Assembly: GCA_903632075.3 (NCBI GenBank)
Contig: CAHIKZ030004540.1
Coordinates: forward strand, 1,560,001-1,624,000
DNA: 64,000 bases
Direction of reading: 5' to 3'
From: Acanthosepion pharaonis
Taxonomy: Eukaryota; Mollusca; Cephalopoda; Sepiida; Sepiidae
Below the pieces are notes generated by a model that made no database searches, was not told the DNA's origin, and worked only from the letters and a program-made list of their open reading frames with translations. Within the stretch, counting starts at the first letter, position 1. The number at the start of each line of letters is the position of its first letter. Below are positions 34,290 to 43,500 of this stretch, in pieces. A program made the position numbers and the translations under genes.

Positions 34290-35270
34290 TGAAACCTCCT
34301 TAGGATTATCTTATATATTTGTATGATATTATTTTTGAACTTGGATATATAAGTGTCTGTATGTCTGCTTATATTTCTTGCATGAAATTTTATGGATATA
34401 TTTATCTATTACTGTGGTATCTAAGTTCAGATGTGTTGACTTGTTTTATGTTGGCACAGACACTGACATCGATTGAGGCTCTATTCTGTACTTTGTAGCT
34501 TTGAGGTCACCTTCACAGATACCGAGAACAAAGTTTACTATCGTTACTCTCAGGGTAAACATATTCAGGTCACCACAGATCAACACTTTTTAGATCTAAG
34601 GCCCCTGATTAATATTAAACTCAATTCAAACCATCTGCTATTTCCTCGCATGAACCAAATATTTATTTTAATTAACAAGGAACCCTTTTAGGACCTGTTT
34701 TCTGACATCCAAGATTATGAAGAGTCGACTTGACAATAATAGCCACAGTCTAGTTCCTTAAAAATCCCTCAGCCAGTGACACACACGTCTTTACAGATCA
34801 TGCCGTTTATCCTGTTTAGGTTTTCCACATTGGCAGCTGTCACTGGCCTTCCACTTAGCAGTTTGTCTTCAACATGGTATTATTCTAAATTGCTTTTACC
34901 TGTGGCAGTGCATTTGTGCCACCTCTGAACCCACTTGTCAAATCCAATTTGGAAAATCTCTTTCAAACTCTCAGTCCCAACATAGTCCTTTCTCTGTGCA
35001 GTTTAGTTTTCAATGTTGGTTTCACCTTCTAAACTTTTTCATCCATCATCACACATTACTCTTGTTATTGCCCCCGCCATAAGCATTTCTGAGCCTCCTA
35101 TAGATGTGGCTGTAGCACATACTTGTTTGATCATGAATTTGATGATGATGACGACTTTGTGTTTCATCTCCAAAAATAGAGAAAACCAGAAGGAAAAAAA
35201 ATAATTTATACAACATATCTACACTGGCAGGAATAAATGCAACACATTTCAATTAAAAAGTTTCAGAGAA
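34290..35270. other. Unassigned, less AT-rich spacer
   Basis: Unique-looking sequence without a trustworthy exon or known repeat. The 72-codon frame at 34473-34691 has no recognised domain. Confidence 0.4.
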
Positions 35271-35318
35271 AATGACAAAAAAGTATTACTTCTGGCTTAA
35301 TACTTGTGTGTGTGGGTA

Positions 35319-35334
35319 TATATATATATATATA
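35319..35334. repeat. Short (TA)n
   Basis: TA tract. Confidence 0.8.
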
Positions 35335-35359
35335 GTGCATATACAAACCTGGATGAAGA

Positions 35360-35870
35360 TTTTTTTTTTTTTTAACTCCCTGCTCTTTTTTCTTTCTTTT
35401 TTTTTTTTTTTACTTCCTGCTCTTTTTTCTTTTTCTTTTTCTTTTTTTTTTTACTTCCTGCTCTTTTTTCTTTTTCTTTTTTTTTTACTTCCTGCTCTTT
35501 TTTCTTTTTCTTTTTTTTTTACTTCCTGCTCTTTTTTCTTTTTCTTTTTCTTTTTTTTTTACTCCCTGCTCTTTTTTCTTTTTCTTTTTTTTTTACTCCC
35601 TGCTCTTTTTTCTTTCTTTCTTTTTTTTTACTCCCTGCTCTTTTTTCTTTCTTTCTTTTTTTTTTTTTACTACCTGCTCTTTTTTCCTTCTTTTTTTTTT
35701 TTTTACGCCCTGCTCTTTTTTCCTTCTTTCCTTTTTTTTTTTTACTCCCTGCTCTTTTTTCTTTTTTTTTACTCCCTGCTTTTTTCTTTCTTTCTTTTTA
35801 CTCCCAGCTCTTTTCTTTTTCGTTTTTTTTTTTACTCCCTGCTCTTTTTTTTTTTTTTTTTAATTATTTC
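35360..35870. repeat. Pyrimidine minisatellite, about 35-45-bp units, thirteen copies
   Basis: Units of TTTACT(T/C)CCTGCTCTTTTT followed by variable C/T runs. The 212-codon frame at 35272-35910 (Phe/Leu/Ser only) is created by the repeat and is not a gene. Confidence 0.97.
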
Positions 35871-36007
35871 TGTTTCTCTCTCCACCTTACCTCCCACCTT
35901 CTGGTGTTAGTATATTAGGAAATCCACTAAATTTTTCATTCTGCTTAGCCGAGGAGACCTTCAGATTTGAAACCTGTGTAGTGGGGTAGTTTGTGTTTCA
36001 ATGCTTT

Positions 36008-36042
<35 letters not shown>
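36008..36042. repeat. (TA)n microsatellite
   Basis: TA tract. Confidence 0.95.
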
Positions 36043-36043
<1 letters not shown>

Positions 36044-36136
36044 GAGAGAAAGAATGGATGGAGTAAAAATTAAAGTATTGAAACATGAAAGCTTTTGTGT
36101 AGTGATGTCAATGTTTTTATTATAATATTTTATAAT

Positions 36137-36140
<4 letters not shown>

Positions 36141-36184
<44 letters not shown>
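36141..36184. repeat. (TA)n microsatellite
   Basis: TA tract. Confidence 0.95.
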
Positions 36185-36186
<2 letters not shown>

Positions 36187-36433
36187 ATCATTTTCAGATA
36201 GCGTATATGTAAAGGAACCAAATGAATAAAAAGACAAGAGGAAAAGCTATTTTTAGTCGATGCTTTTTGTCCTCCGAATGATTTTATCATTGCCACATTC
36301 ATCTTTACAGAAATATGATAACAGAATTTCAGTCTGGAAATACCTTAACAAATAAATGTTTTCTATTAAATTATCAAAATGGTTCAATTCTTTATCAAGG
36401 CAATGTAGAATTTATTTATAAATCCTATTTCTA

Positions 36434-36436
<3 letters not shown>

Positions 36437-36489
<53 letters not shown>

Positions 36490-36500
36490 TATATAAAATA
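36437..36500. repeat. (TA)n microsatellite
   Basis: TA tract left of the second copy of foldback element A. Confidence 0.95.
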
Positions 36501-36524
36501 TATAACTACATGCAAAATACACAC

Positions 36525-36715
36525 AAAAATTCCCAAGAGGATAGAATCCAGGTAGAACTCAATGTCCAGGACAGAGTAAGAATATAATAAAAAGGCTTAA
36601 ACACTAATATTCCATGGCTATAATTTATTACATTGGAATTGTAAATATTTAAGATTCTAATGTAATAAATTATAACCATGGAATATTAGTGTTTAAGCCT
36701 TTTTATTATATATAC
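36525..36715 (-). repeat. Foldback element A, second copy with shortened hairpin
   Basis: 36531-36585 is the inverse of 26636-26690 (GAGGATAGAATCCAGGTAGA, then AACTCAATGTCCAGG). The hairpin arms are 36590-36642 and 36655-36710, with outer AAAAAGGCTTAAACACTAAT. Compared with 26403-26690 the inner half of each arm is gone, so both arms lost sequence symmetrically. Confidence 0.85.
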
Positions 36716-36770
36716 ATAGAGAGAGACATTTTACCATTTAGCTGCAGAGGAAACATCTGGTTAGGAAAGT

Positions 36771-36926
36771 CAAATTACTGTTTTTAAACAAATTTCCCAT
36801 GTTTTTTTTTTGTTTTTTTTTGAACACTCATATCATTCATTTATATTAAGATATGCTTCGAGTAGATATGAGCATTTGGGAAAAATCATCCAAGATTTGT
36901 TGTTTAAAAACAGTAATTTGAGACAC
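36771..36926. repeat. Foldback: inverted repeat with about 110-bp spacer
   Basis: CAAATTACTGTTTTTAAACA (36772 onward) is the inverse of TGTTTAAAAACAGTAATTTG (36900-36921). The spacer also pairs in part: TTTGGGAAAAATC near 36872 against TTTCCCATG near 36792. Confidence 0.75.
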
Positions 36927-36941
36927 ACACACGTGTGTGTA

Positions 36942-37028
<87 letters not shown>
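36927..37028. repeat. (CA)n, (TG)n, long (TA)n, (GA)n
   Basis: Compound microsatellite abutting the next foldback. Confidence 0.97.
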
Positions 37029-37081
37029 GCCAGACAAACCTACCATGGTTTCACCTAAGTGGATTGTCAGGGAAAGCTGGC
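37029..37081 (-). ncRNA. Hammerhead ribozyme-like fold, type I order
   Basis: Minus strand, 5' to 3': GCCAG (37077-37081), CTTT, CC, CTGACAA (37064-37070), UCCACUUAGGU as short stem II, GAAA (37049-37052), palindrome CCATGG (37043-37048), TA, GG, TTTGT, CTGGC (37029-37033). Stem I can form as CC with GG and GCCAG with CTGGC around an internal loop, the usual type I arrangement. Stem III is the palindrome, as in minimal hammerheads that cleave as dimers. The core has CAA where CNGA-type CTGANGA is required, so this copy is probably dead or weak. Confidence 0.5.
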
Positions 37082-37155
37082 TTTTCCTGATGATCTCTTA
37101 GGTGAAATCTGTGTAGGTTTGACTAGGTCTGCTCTACTTTTGTATTGAGCACTTT
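37029..37155 (+). repeat. Foldback element E with hammerhead-like cores and bipartite motif
   Basis: Left arm 37030-37072 and right arm 37085-37127 are inverted copies (CAGACAAACCTACC against TAGGTTTGACTAGGTCTG). The right flank has GCTCTA (37131-37136), 7 nt, ATTGAGCACT (37144-37153). Long (TA)n and (GA)n lie directly to the left. Both arms carry the CTGANGA and GAAA order, on opposite strands: CTGACAA on minus, CTGATGA on plus (37087-37093). Confidence 0.8.
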
Positions 37156-37334
37156 TTAGTTAGTTGATTACTCGTATCAGGGTTTTTTTCTTTGGACTTT
37201 GGACCTGTATGCTGTACGATTATTTTCGAGAGACATTCATGTTCCTAGCTCTTTTTTTTTTAAACTTTTTTTCCTTTGAAATTGATTTGATCATTAGCAA
37301 ATCAAGAAACCGAAGGTTTTCGAGACAGTGTGGT

Positions 37335-37337
<3 letters not shown>

Positions 37338-37384
<47 letters not shown>
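37338..37384. repeat. (TA)n microsatellite
   Basis: TA tract abutting a small palindrome. Confidence 0.97.
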
Positions 37385-37389
<5 letters not shown>

Positions 37390-37470
37390 AAATAAAAAAA
37401 CAAACCACTTTAAGTGGTCTGTTTTTATTTAAATTATTTGCTCTGGATTTTATCCTCCTTAGGTTTACCC
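37385..37470 (+). repeat. Small foldback with partial motif
   Basis: AATTTAAATAAAAAAACAAA and its complement meet at CCACTTTAAGTGG (about 37404-37418). It is followed by GCTCTGGATTTTATCCTCCT, which resembles the motif-and-tail of foldback element A with the middle deleted. Confidence 0.75.
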
Positions 37471-37506
37471 ATACAGTTTACCTAGTTTTTCATAAACTAA
37501 CTAATA

Positions 37507-37515
<9 letters not shown>

Positions 37516-37552
<37 letters not shown>
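37516..37552. repeat. (TA)n microsatellite
   Basis: TA tract. Confidence 0.95.
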
Positions 37553-37558
<6 letters not shown>

Positions 37559-37884
37559 CATAGATTGATTTATTCAGCCCAGGTCCTTGCTAATGAGTGG
37601 AGAAGAATTTTGTTATGCTTTAAAGCTGCCATAGAATAATCCTTATTTAGCTCAGGAAGAGCTCAGACTGTTTGGTGCCACTGATCTTGCAGAATGGGTA
37701 TAAGTTCACCAAAGACTTATTCTTACTCTAAAAAATAACAAGATGACCAAATATTTTCATATTTTTGACTCGCTCCAAAATCAAAAGTTATTTTATAAGT
37801 GAGTTAACTGATAATTTTCTGAAAAGAATAGGATATAAGAAAAAATCTTTGATAAGCAAAACAATTTCATAAGAGTAAAAATTT

Positions 37885-38140
37885 GGAATGATCCACGAAG
37901 GTTTGAATATTCAGAATGGTCTAATAAAATAATTCTTGAAATTATCCAGTAAGGAGTTAAATACTTAAAACAATTCATTAAGGAGTAAACACTTGAAACA
38001 ATCCCGTAAGGATTTAACTATTTGATATGATTCTGTAAGGGATTAAGTGCTTGGAACAATCCCATAAGGGGCTTAGTATTTGGACCAATCCCACAAGGGA
38101 CTAAATGCTCAGATTGATCCTATAAGTGGCTAAGTACTTG
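37885..38140. repeat. 29-bp minisatellite, about eight copies
   Basis: Units of CAATCCCATAAGGGGTTAAG followed by TACTTGGAA, highly diverged, at about 37890, 37948, 37977, 38006, 38036, 38065, 38094 and 38123. Further partial units at 38570-38665. The first part of the stretch (37560-37885) has nothing recognised. Confidence 0.85.
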
Positions 38141-38304
38141 ATTGATTGATTTTGTTTAGCAGCATATCAACCACTATGTGTTATTTAATGCTGAAACCTA
38201 CATATTTCGGAACAATTTAATGGCTTCAACTAAATATATTTCAGATGCATTTGTATACCTTCAACTACAGAGAAAATGTATTGTTTTTTTGTTGTTTTTT
38301 AATT

Positions 38305-38327
38305 ATATGTGTGTGTGTGTGTGTGTG

Positions 38328-38367
<40 letters not shown>
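38305..38367. repeat. (TG)n(TA)n microsatellite
   Basis: TG repeats then TA repeats. Confidence 0.95.
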
Positions 38368-38372
<5 letters not shown>

Positions 38373-38429
38373 ATATTTTACAAGAATAAGAATGTATTTT
38401 TATGCTTTCATAGTGTTTTGTTTGAGTTT

Positions 38430-38545
38430 CACTATTTGCCTATAGCTGGGACTCTAAGAGGTGTTTCCAGGTACCTCAAAAACTTCAATCTCCCAATCAG
38501 AGGCTTTGCTGCTGGATGTAGTTTATCATCATACCCAGGAATGCT
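38430..38545 (-). repeat. Interspersed repeat X, partial inverted copy
   Basis: The complement contains the CTCTGATTGGGAGATTGAAG, GAGGTACCTGGAAACACCTC order of the repeat at 28800-28910 and 40450-40560. Confidence 0.6.
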
Positions 38546-38734
38546 AACTACTTTGAATAATACAATAATTGGTTAAATACTTGTAATGATCATGTAAAGG
38601 GTTAAATTCACAGAATGAACAGTAGTTAGGTGCTAAGTACTCAGTTATCCTGTAAGGGGCTAAACAATAATTAGAGAAAATATAAAAAAATCAATCAAGC
38701 ATGTTATTGTAACTTAGTTTCTTAAGATTTGAAA

Positions 38735-38818
38735 GGTGTGCTGAAAAGTTCATGGCTTTCAAAGAAAAAAAAAGTTCAAAAGTGGTCAATCCAAGAACTT
38801 TTCAAGACCTCATCATAT
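38735..38818. mobile_element. Possible tiny mariner MITE
   Basis: AGGTGTGCTGAAAAGTTC at the left and the complementary GAACTTTTCAAGACCT at the right form short terminal inverted repeats. GTGYYGAAAAGTTC-type ends are common in one mariner group. Target TA duplications are not clear. Confidence 0.35.
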
Positions 38819-38855
38819 TGAGTAAGTGTATATGAACACACACACATGCACACTG

Positions 38856-39692
38856 GATGTGACAGGTAAATTGTCGCCATTTTATATTTTTAATTTTGTG
38901 TATGTGCATTCTTTGATTTTTGTTGACTTCACAGTATAGTAGGGTCAGTTGGACACCATCTGTTAGAAAAAGGGCAATATGACACAATTCATTCTGCCAG
39001 AAATTTGGAAATGGCATACTGTAGAGTTTGGCATTTGTGCCAGGAGCTCCAATACGAACATTTCAGTGTCTTTGGATGTCACTCGGAGGACAGTGGAGGG
39101 GACTTGGAAAGAATTGGATGAGTCTAATGGTGATTACAAAGATATTTGGAGTGATCACTAATGACAGCAACATTATTCCTCCATTTATCTTCCCACAGTG
39201 CCTCCGACACAACACAGAAACCTACATCATGTGCCTTGAGGAGGTAATGCTACCCTGGGGCAAGAGGGTTGATGTCTGGCAACTGGACTCTGCACTATGC
39301 CACACTAGCAGGAGAACCTTGTCATTCCTGTCAGACAGTATCTGCAACCTTATCACCCCTTACATCAGGCCACCTAACTTCACAGACAGTAACCCCTTTG
39401 ATTATGATGTGTGAAGTGCACAGTTGAGCAAGAGACCAACAAAACTCTTTGTAATGCCAAAGATGAACTGAAGACAAGGATTATGACAGCATTCATTAAC
39501 TTAAACAATAAACTGCCCAAAAGACCTGCAGGAGATTTCAATGTTGTCTGGAGGCTATGGTTGAATTTAGTTTTATTGAATAAATTTACTCTTTACTATT
39601 TCAAGATATTTTTGGTAAATATATTTGTTAAAATGGGATGTTGGTGTTTTTTTCATTTTTGTGTAACTTAGATGACAATTTATCCATCGCAC
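38856..39692 (+). pseudogene. Mariner-like (Tc1/mariner superfamily) transposase, internally deleted
   Basis: The start codon at 38979 opens MTQFILPEIW, then FGICARSSNTNISVSLDVTR, part of the N-terminal helix-turn-helix, running to about 39165. The frame then shifts to the C-terminal catalytic part: PPFIFPQCLRHNTETYIMCL, VWQLDSALCHTSRRT with the second catalytic Asp region, and PPNFTDSNPFDYDV with the third. The middle of the transposase, about 130 residues, is missing and a stop separates VW from KCTVEQETNKT. Terminal inverted repeats are GTGACAGGTAAATTGTCGCC at the left and GATGACAATTTATCCATCGC at the right (39671-39690). Cut-and-paste transposase family; this copy is dead. Confidence 0.8.
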
Positions 39693-39800
39693 CGTGTGTG
39701 ATTAAGTGTGTGCGTATATATATATATGTGCGATGGATAAATTGTCATCTAAGTTACACAAAAATGAAAATAACACTGACATCTCATTTTAACAAATATA
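39640..39800. repeat. Mariner terminal repeats in inverted head-to-head arrangement
   Basis: The right end of the mariner (39640-39692) is immediately followed, after about 35 bp with (TA)n, by its inverse (39729-39800: GCGATGGATAAATTGTCATC onward). Confidence 0.9.
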
Positions 39801-39802
39801 TA

Positions 39803-39912
39803 TAATCGACTCCCCCATCAAATTCAACATATGAGGGTCAAGCAGATCAGTACCTAAGAACTGACAACCCAACACTAGCACATGAGATTTGATTATAGTG
39901 GTAAAGGTTTTG
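39803..39912 (-). repeat. Inverted copy of the SINE-associated repeat at 1585-1720
   Basis: The complement reads ACCACTATAATCAAATCTCA, TGTGCTAGTGTTGGGTTGTC and CTGATCTGCTTGACCCTCAT, matching 1610-1685 at nearly every base. Confidence 0.8.
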
Positions 39913-40019
39913 TGCATTACCATCACACTTTTTGAAAAAGTGTGCATGTATATACATATATATTTCTGTGTGTGTATGATGTGTGCAAAATGAGTATCCA
40001 TTTTTTTTTTTTTTCATGT

Positions 40020-40106
40020 TGGTTTTGGTAAAATATCTGTTAAAATGAGCTGTCAATGTTGTTTTCATTTTTGTTTAATTTAGACGACAATTTGTCCATT
40101 GCACTC
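40020..40106 (+). mobile_element. Mariner right-end fragment
   Basis: CTGTTAAAATGAGCTGTCAA through GACGACAATTTGTCCATTGC, the same right terminal repeat as 39640-39692, with no transposase beside it. Confidence 0.75.
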
Positions 40107-40427
40107 TGTATATGCTTGCCTTGTCATATGTATAGGTGTTATCCATGAGGTGATGTCAGTATGGTAGATGTATGTACATGTACAGATTGTGTGAGGGGTG
40201 ATGCTGTAAAAGTTCTCTGTAAAACCAACTTCCCCAAATCTGATAAAATGACCAAACATCAGAAATTTTTCTTTTGAATTCCTTGTTAGTTTAGTGAGAA
40301 CTTCTCAGTACTTTCTCTTATATATGCAGGTATGACACAATCCAACACTGGTCCCATAACAAATTAGATTTTTGAGGCACCATATTTACTACAACCATTA
40401 GCCTGTCCTAGGTATGACAATAAAATA

Positions 40428-40815
40428 CATCCACGTCCTGGGTAAGACGATAAGCGACGTTCAGCAACAAGGCCTCTGATCAGGAGGTTTTGAGGAGCAT
40501 GAAACCACCTCTTAATTGCTGGTGTTCCCAGGTCCACCCTGACCTGGGGTGGTAGCACCTGTTAGGGTCACAGCTATAGGAAAATAGTTAACCCCGAAAC
40601 TGGGGTAAAAACACTATGAAAGTGTAAAAATTGGTTTTAATACCAGAAATACTTTGTAAACAAAATTATTACCAGCAATATTTGTTTGAAAAAAAATTAT
40701 TACCAGAAGTAGATTTTTCACAAAACAATATATTATCAGCAATAAAAATTTTGTTGGTATTAAATAACCCATTGAGGTTGATATGCTGTAAAACAAAACA
40801 AACCAAACCAGACAA
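40428..40815 (+). repeat. Interspersed repeat X, copy 2
   Basis: Matches 28779-29230 throughout, with an extra 60 bp near 40585-40640. The ATTACCAGCAATA-type units are at 40660-40745 and the ending is AACCCATTGAGGTTGATATG. Confidence 0.85.
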
Positions 40816-40959
40816 CCATTAGCAACAGTGAGTGTGTTTAGAGCGAAATAACCTGATAGAGCTGTAGCAAAAAAGCTTTAAACTTTTCCTTGCAATCAAT
40901 GCCTGCAATCAATTTTTTCTCACTCACTGTCTGTGAAATGTGTAGCCAGTTCAACACAA

Positions 40960-41240
40960 CAGTCAACCATCTTTTTCTTCAGGTTTTTGGTTATCAGGCA
41001 TTGTGGCCCTTTCAAACTGTGCTGATCAAGGGCAAGAGGTATTGCCTTAAGTGATTGGGATTTAGCTTAAATGTTGTACCTCTCATTATGAGGGCTATCA
41101 TTGACTTGGTTATGTACCAGAACATGTCAATCAAAGAGGTTACATCAGCTTATGTAGAGGACATGTTCACTGCTGATGCAGATGTGTGCACCCAAAAGTT
41201 GTGGCAATGGCGGCAGCAAGGAGTGAACGTATACCTGTTA
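40960..41240 (+). pseudogene. LTR-retrotransposon reverse-transcriptase fragment
   Basis: From 40978 a frame reads QVFGYQALWPFQTVLIKGKR, a stop, then LGFSLNVVPLIMRAIIDLV and VTSAYVEDMF. In reverse transcriptases of LTR elements this is the FGL-N-AP and Y-DD region; here the first catalytic Asp of YVDD is Glu (YVED), and a stop lies in front. It is an isolated dead fragment. I judge the class from these motifs. Confidence 0.6.
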
Positions 41241-41307
41241 GATTTACAGTATGGAAATTGCTTTGTTGACAAGACTCCACCAGTGTCATTAACCAATTGA
41301 CATCATT

Positions 41308-41333
41308 TTTTTTTTTTTTTTTTTTTTTTTAAG
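41308..41333. repeat. Poly-T tract
   Basis: T run after the RT fragment. Confidence 0.9.
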
Positions 41334-41511
41334 CAGGGTCACTGACTGAAATCAGGTATGGGTGAATGCTAGTTCTTTGGCCACAAAATGAAGAGTCAGT
41401 TGCCACATCCATTCAATGAAGACACACTGAGATACCACCTTTTGGCATGTGCAAGAATGGCACAATTTGATTCAAGTGCTCTGGTCCCAACCACTTTTTA
41501 TTTTATTTTAT

Positions 41512-42058
41512 TTTTTAAGCATTTCACCCCAAGCAAGGCAGCAAGCCACTAGCATGCAAGGGGTTACAGAGGATTTGGAGCAAGAGCAGATAGGAATAAT
41601 AGAGGAGAGGATGAGGAGTGAGTAGATAGATCAAGGCAACTGGAGATGTCGATTGACATTACATTTGAATAGTTGGAGATTAAAGCTATCAGGGAAACAG
41701 GAAAAGGAGTTCCACAGGTGAGAGGTGCGAGACATGAAGCTATTGGAGTAGAAGATGCGGCTACATTTAATAGTTTCAACAGTGAAAGGGTGAGAGTGGG
41801 ATGCCAGCCTTGTAGGATGCTTGAATTCGCGAAGTCTTGGTATCAGCGAAAGCAGCTCATCGAAGCAATTACCATGAAAGTATTTGTAAAAAAGACAGCG
41901 GCGACTGCACGTCTGTGAGAGAGCGACTGCAGACGAGATGCCAAATCGGGGCCAATTATATTGCATATCCGTCTCTGGATCTTATCAAGAACCCTGAGGC
42001 AAACAGAAGGGACTCCGGACCATATATGGCAGCAATACTCCATGCAAGAGAGGAGCAT
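41512..42058 (-). pseudogene. LINE reverse-transcriptase C-terminus and 3' end
   Basis: On the minus strand 41843-42058 reads CMEYCCHIWSGVPSVCL, RRICNIIGPDLASRLQSLSH and then, in another frame (41631-41966), CLFYKYFHGNCFDELLSLIP, REFKHPTRLASHSHPFTVET and HLWNSF. These are the end of the reverse transcriptase of Jockey/CR1-like LINEs. The 3' UTR is 41512-41630, ending with a GGGGTGAAATGCTTAAAAAA-type tail. One frameshift near 41900 kills it. Sense copies of the tail are at 62085-62320. Confidence 0.75.
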
Positions 42059-42156
42059 ATTCTTTTAAAGGCTGGTTTTGAATTCAAATTTGTCCTTTTC
42101 TTAGACTGGTTATCTTACCAATCTTAAAGAACCCAGTCTCCATGCTCTTTAAACCC

Positions 42157-42400
42157 CTAACTGGAAGAAGGTGAAGTCATGCTATTTTTAAGGGCATCTC
42201 TGCAAAGTGAAGGCAACGAACTTAGCCAGAATTTGAACCCAATATGTTGTCTCCACTTGTCTTTATGCCTGAGCCACAGCTGTCCAACAGTCCTTTGTCC
42301 ACTGTCAAGCTGGCTATATGTGAGGACCTTAGGTATTCTGTTGTCACTCATCCTTGTAACATGACCAACACAGCGAAGTTGTGACTGCACCAGAAAAGTT
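42157..42400 (-). pseudogene. LINE fragment (QLRCVGHVTRM tail)
   Basis: Minus-strand residues QLRCVGHVTRMSDNRIPKVL and, further on, LWLRHKDKWRQHI match the conserved tail (QLRW-GHV-RM, then KRYKD) found after reverse transcriptase in several LINEs. It is short and truncated at both ends, next to but separate from the 41512-42058 fragment. Confidence 0.6.
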
Positions 42401-42477
42401 TAAACTTCACCAATGTTGCATTTTGCATTTGTGTCCAGTGCCGATCTTCTTGTAAAAAAAATGTAGGAAAAAAAATA

Positions 42478-42648
42478 AAAAGAAAGAACAGTAAGATATA
42501 TAATCCGGTGTTCTTATAAATATTTTTATTTTTACAAAATAGTGCTCAATGTAAATTTACAGAGCATTAATATTATAAATTAATTGATATAAAATATGTT
42601 TTTTTTTGCTACACAGTTCTAACCATGTTTTAAATCAATTAATTTATA

Positions 42649-42687
<39 letters not shown>

Positions 42688-42690
42688 CAG
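42478..42690 (-). repeat. Foldback element F with bipartite motif
   Basis: Arms TTATAAATTAATTGATATAA (about 42573) and its complement (ending 42650) enclose a T-rich loop. On the minus strand the hairpin is followed by GCTCTG (42560-42565), 9 nt, ATTGAGCACT (42541-42550), then an A-rich tail and AAGAACACCGGATTATATAT. (TA)n (42655-42680) is on the far side. A copy lacking the hairpin is at 53540-53632. Confidence 0.8.
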
Positions 42691-42770
42691 GAAGATGACT
42701 TGATGTTATCGCCCTGTAGAGGTGATCCCCAGCATGCTGCACCTTTGGAAAGTGCCTGAAAACCATACTA
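42690..42770. repeat. Repeat segment shared with 53665-53735 (inverted)
   Basis: GATGTTATCGCCCTGTAGAG and GTGATCCCCAGCATGCTGCA are the inverse of 53685-53735. Confidence 0.7.
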
Positions 42771-43153
42771 CTGGTTGATTCAAACCTTGTGAGTGGAATT
42801 TGATAGACATAATTATTTGGGAGGTGTTGAAGTCACAAGTCATCGTGAAGGAGGGTTTGATGGTACTGACCTTGTGCAGACTGTTGATCACCCGAGACAA
42901 TGCGCTCTTTCCCCAGAAACTGTAACTAAGGTCTACTCAGCATTAAACCACAGATAGGCTTTGTGGCTGTTGAACAAACATAAAACGTACCTGAGCAGGC
43001 CTCTGCGATAGGGATTTTTTTTTTTTAAATATATATATTATGTTTTAAAATATATATATTTTTTTAAAAAATCCACATTACAACCAATAATGTTTACAGT
43101 TTCTCTCTTCTTTTTAATATATATTTATATAAAAAAAGAGTGATACTATTTAT

Positions 43154-43185
<32 letters not shown>

Positions 43186-43500
43186 TTTACCTGCTGTATT
43201 ACCTGTAAATAAATTTTGAAATGATTTGCCTCTCATTAAGTCATCCAAATAAGATGCAGTTTATTTTTAAAGTAGCTGAAAAAAAATCACAAAATTTTAA
43301 ATTTACTTGAGTTGGGTTTTCAAAGATAGCTCAGGTCTTTCAGTCATGTCCTAACTGTAAGGATTATATTTTCTTGAGTGTCATTCAAGTACACATTTAA
43401 AAAACATTGTCTTTCTCACCTTTGTTTCCTACATTTTTTCTTTCTGTCTGTCTTTGATGTCGTGTACTTCAATGGAAAATAATTCTGATGTATTCTGTAG
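42770..43500. other. Unassigned spacer with poly-T at 43157-43182
   Basis: Nothing else recognised. Confidence 0.4.

Noticed and set aside
35272..35910. 212-codon open frame
   Set aside because: Created by the TTTACTCCCTGCTCTTTT minisatellite; no conserved residues beyond the repeat.
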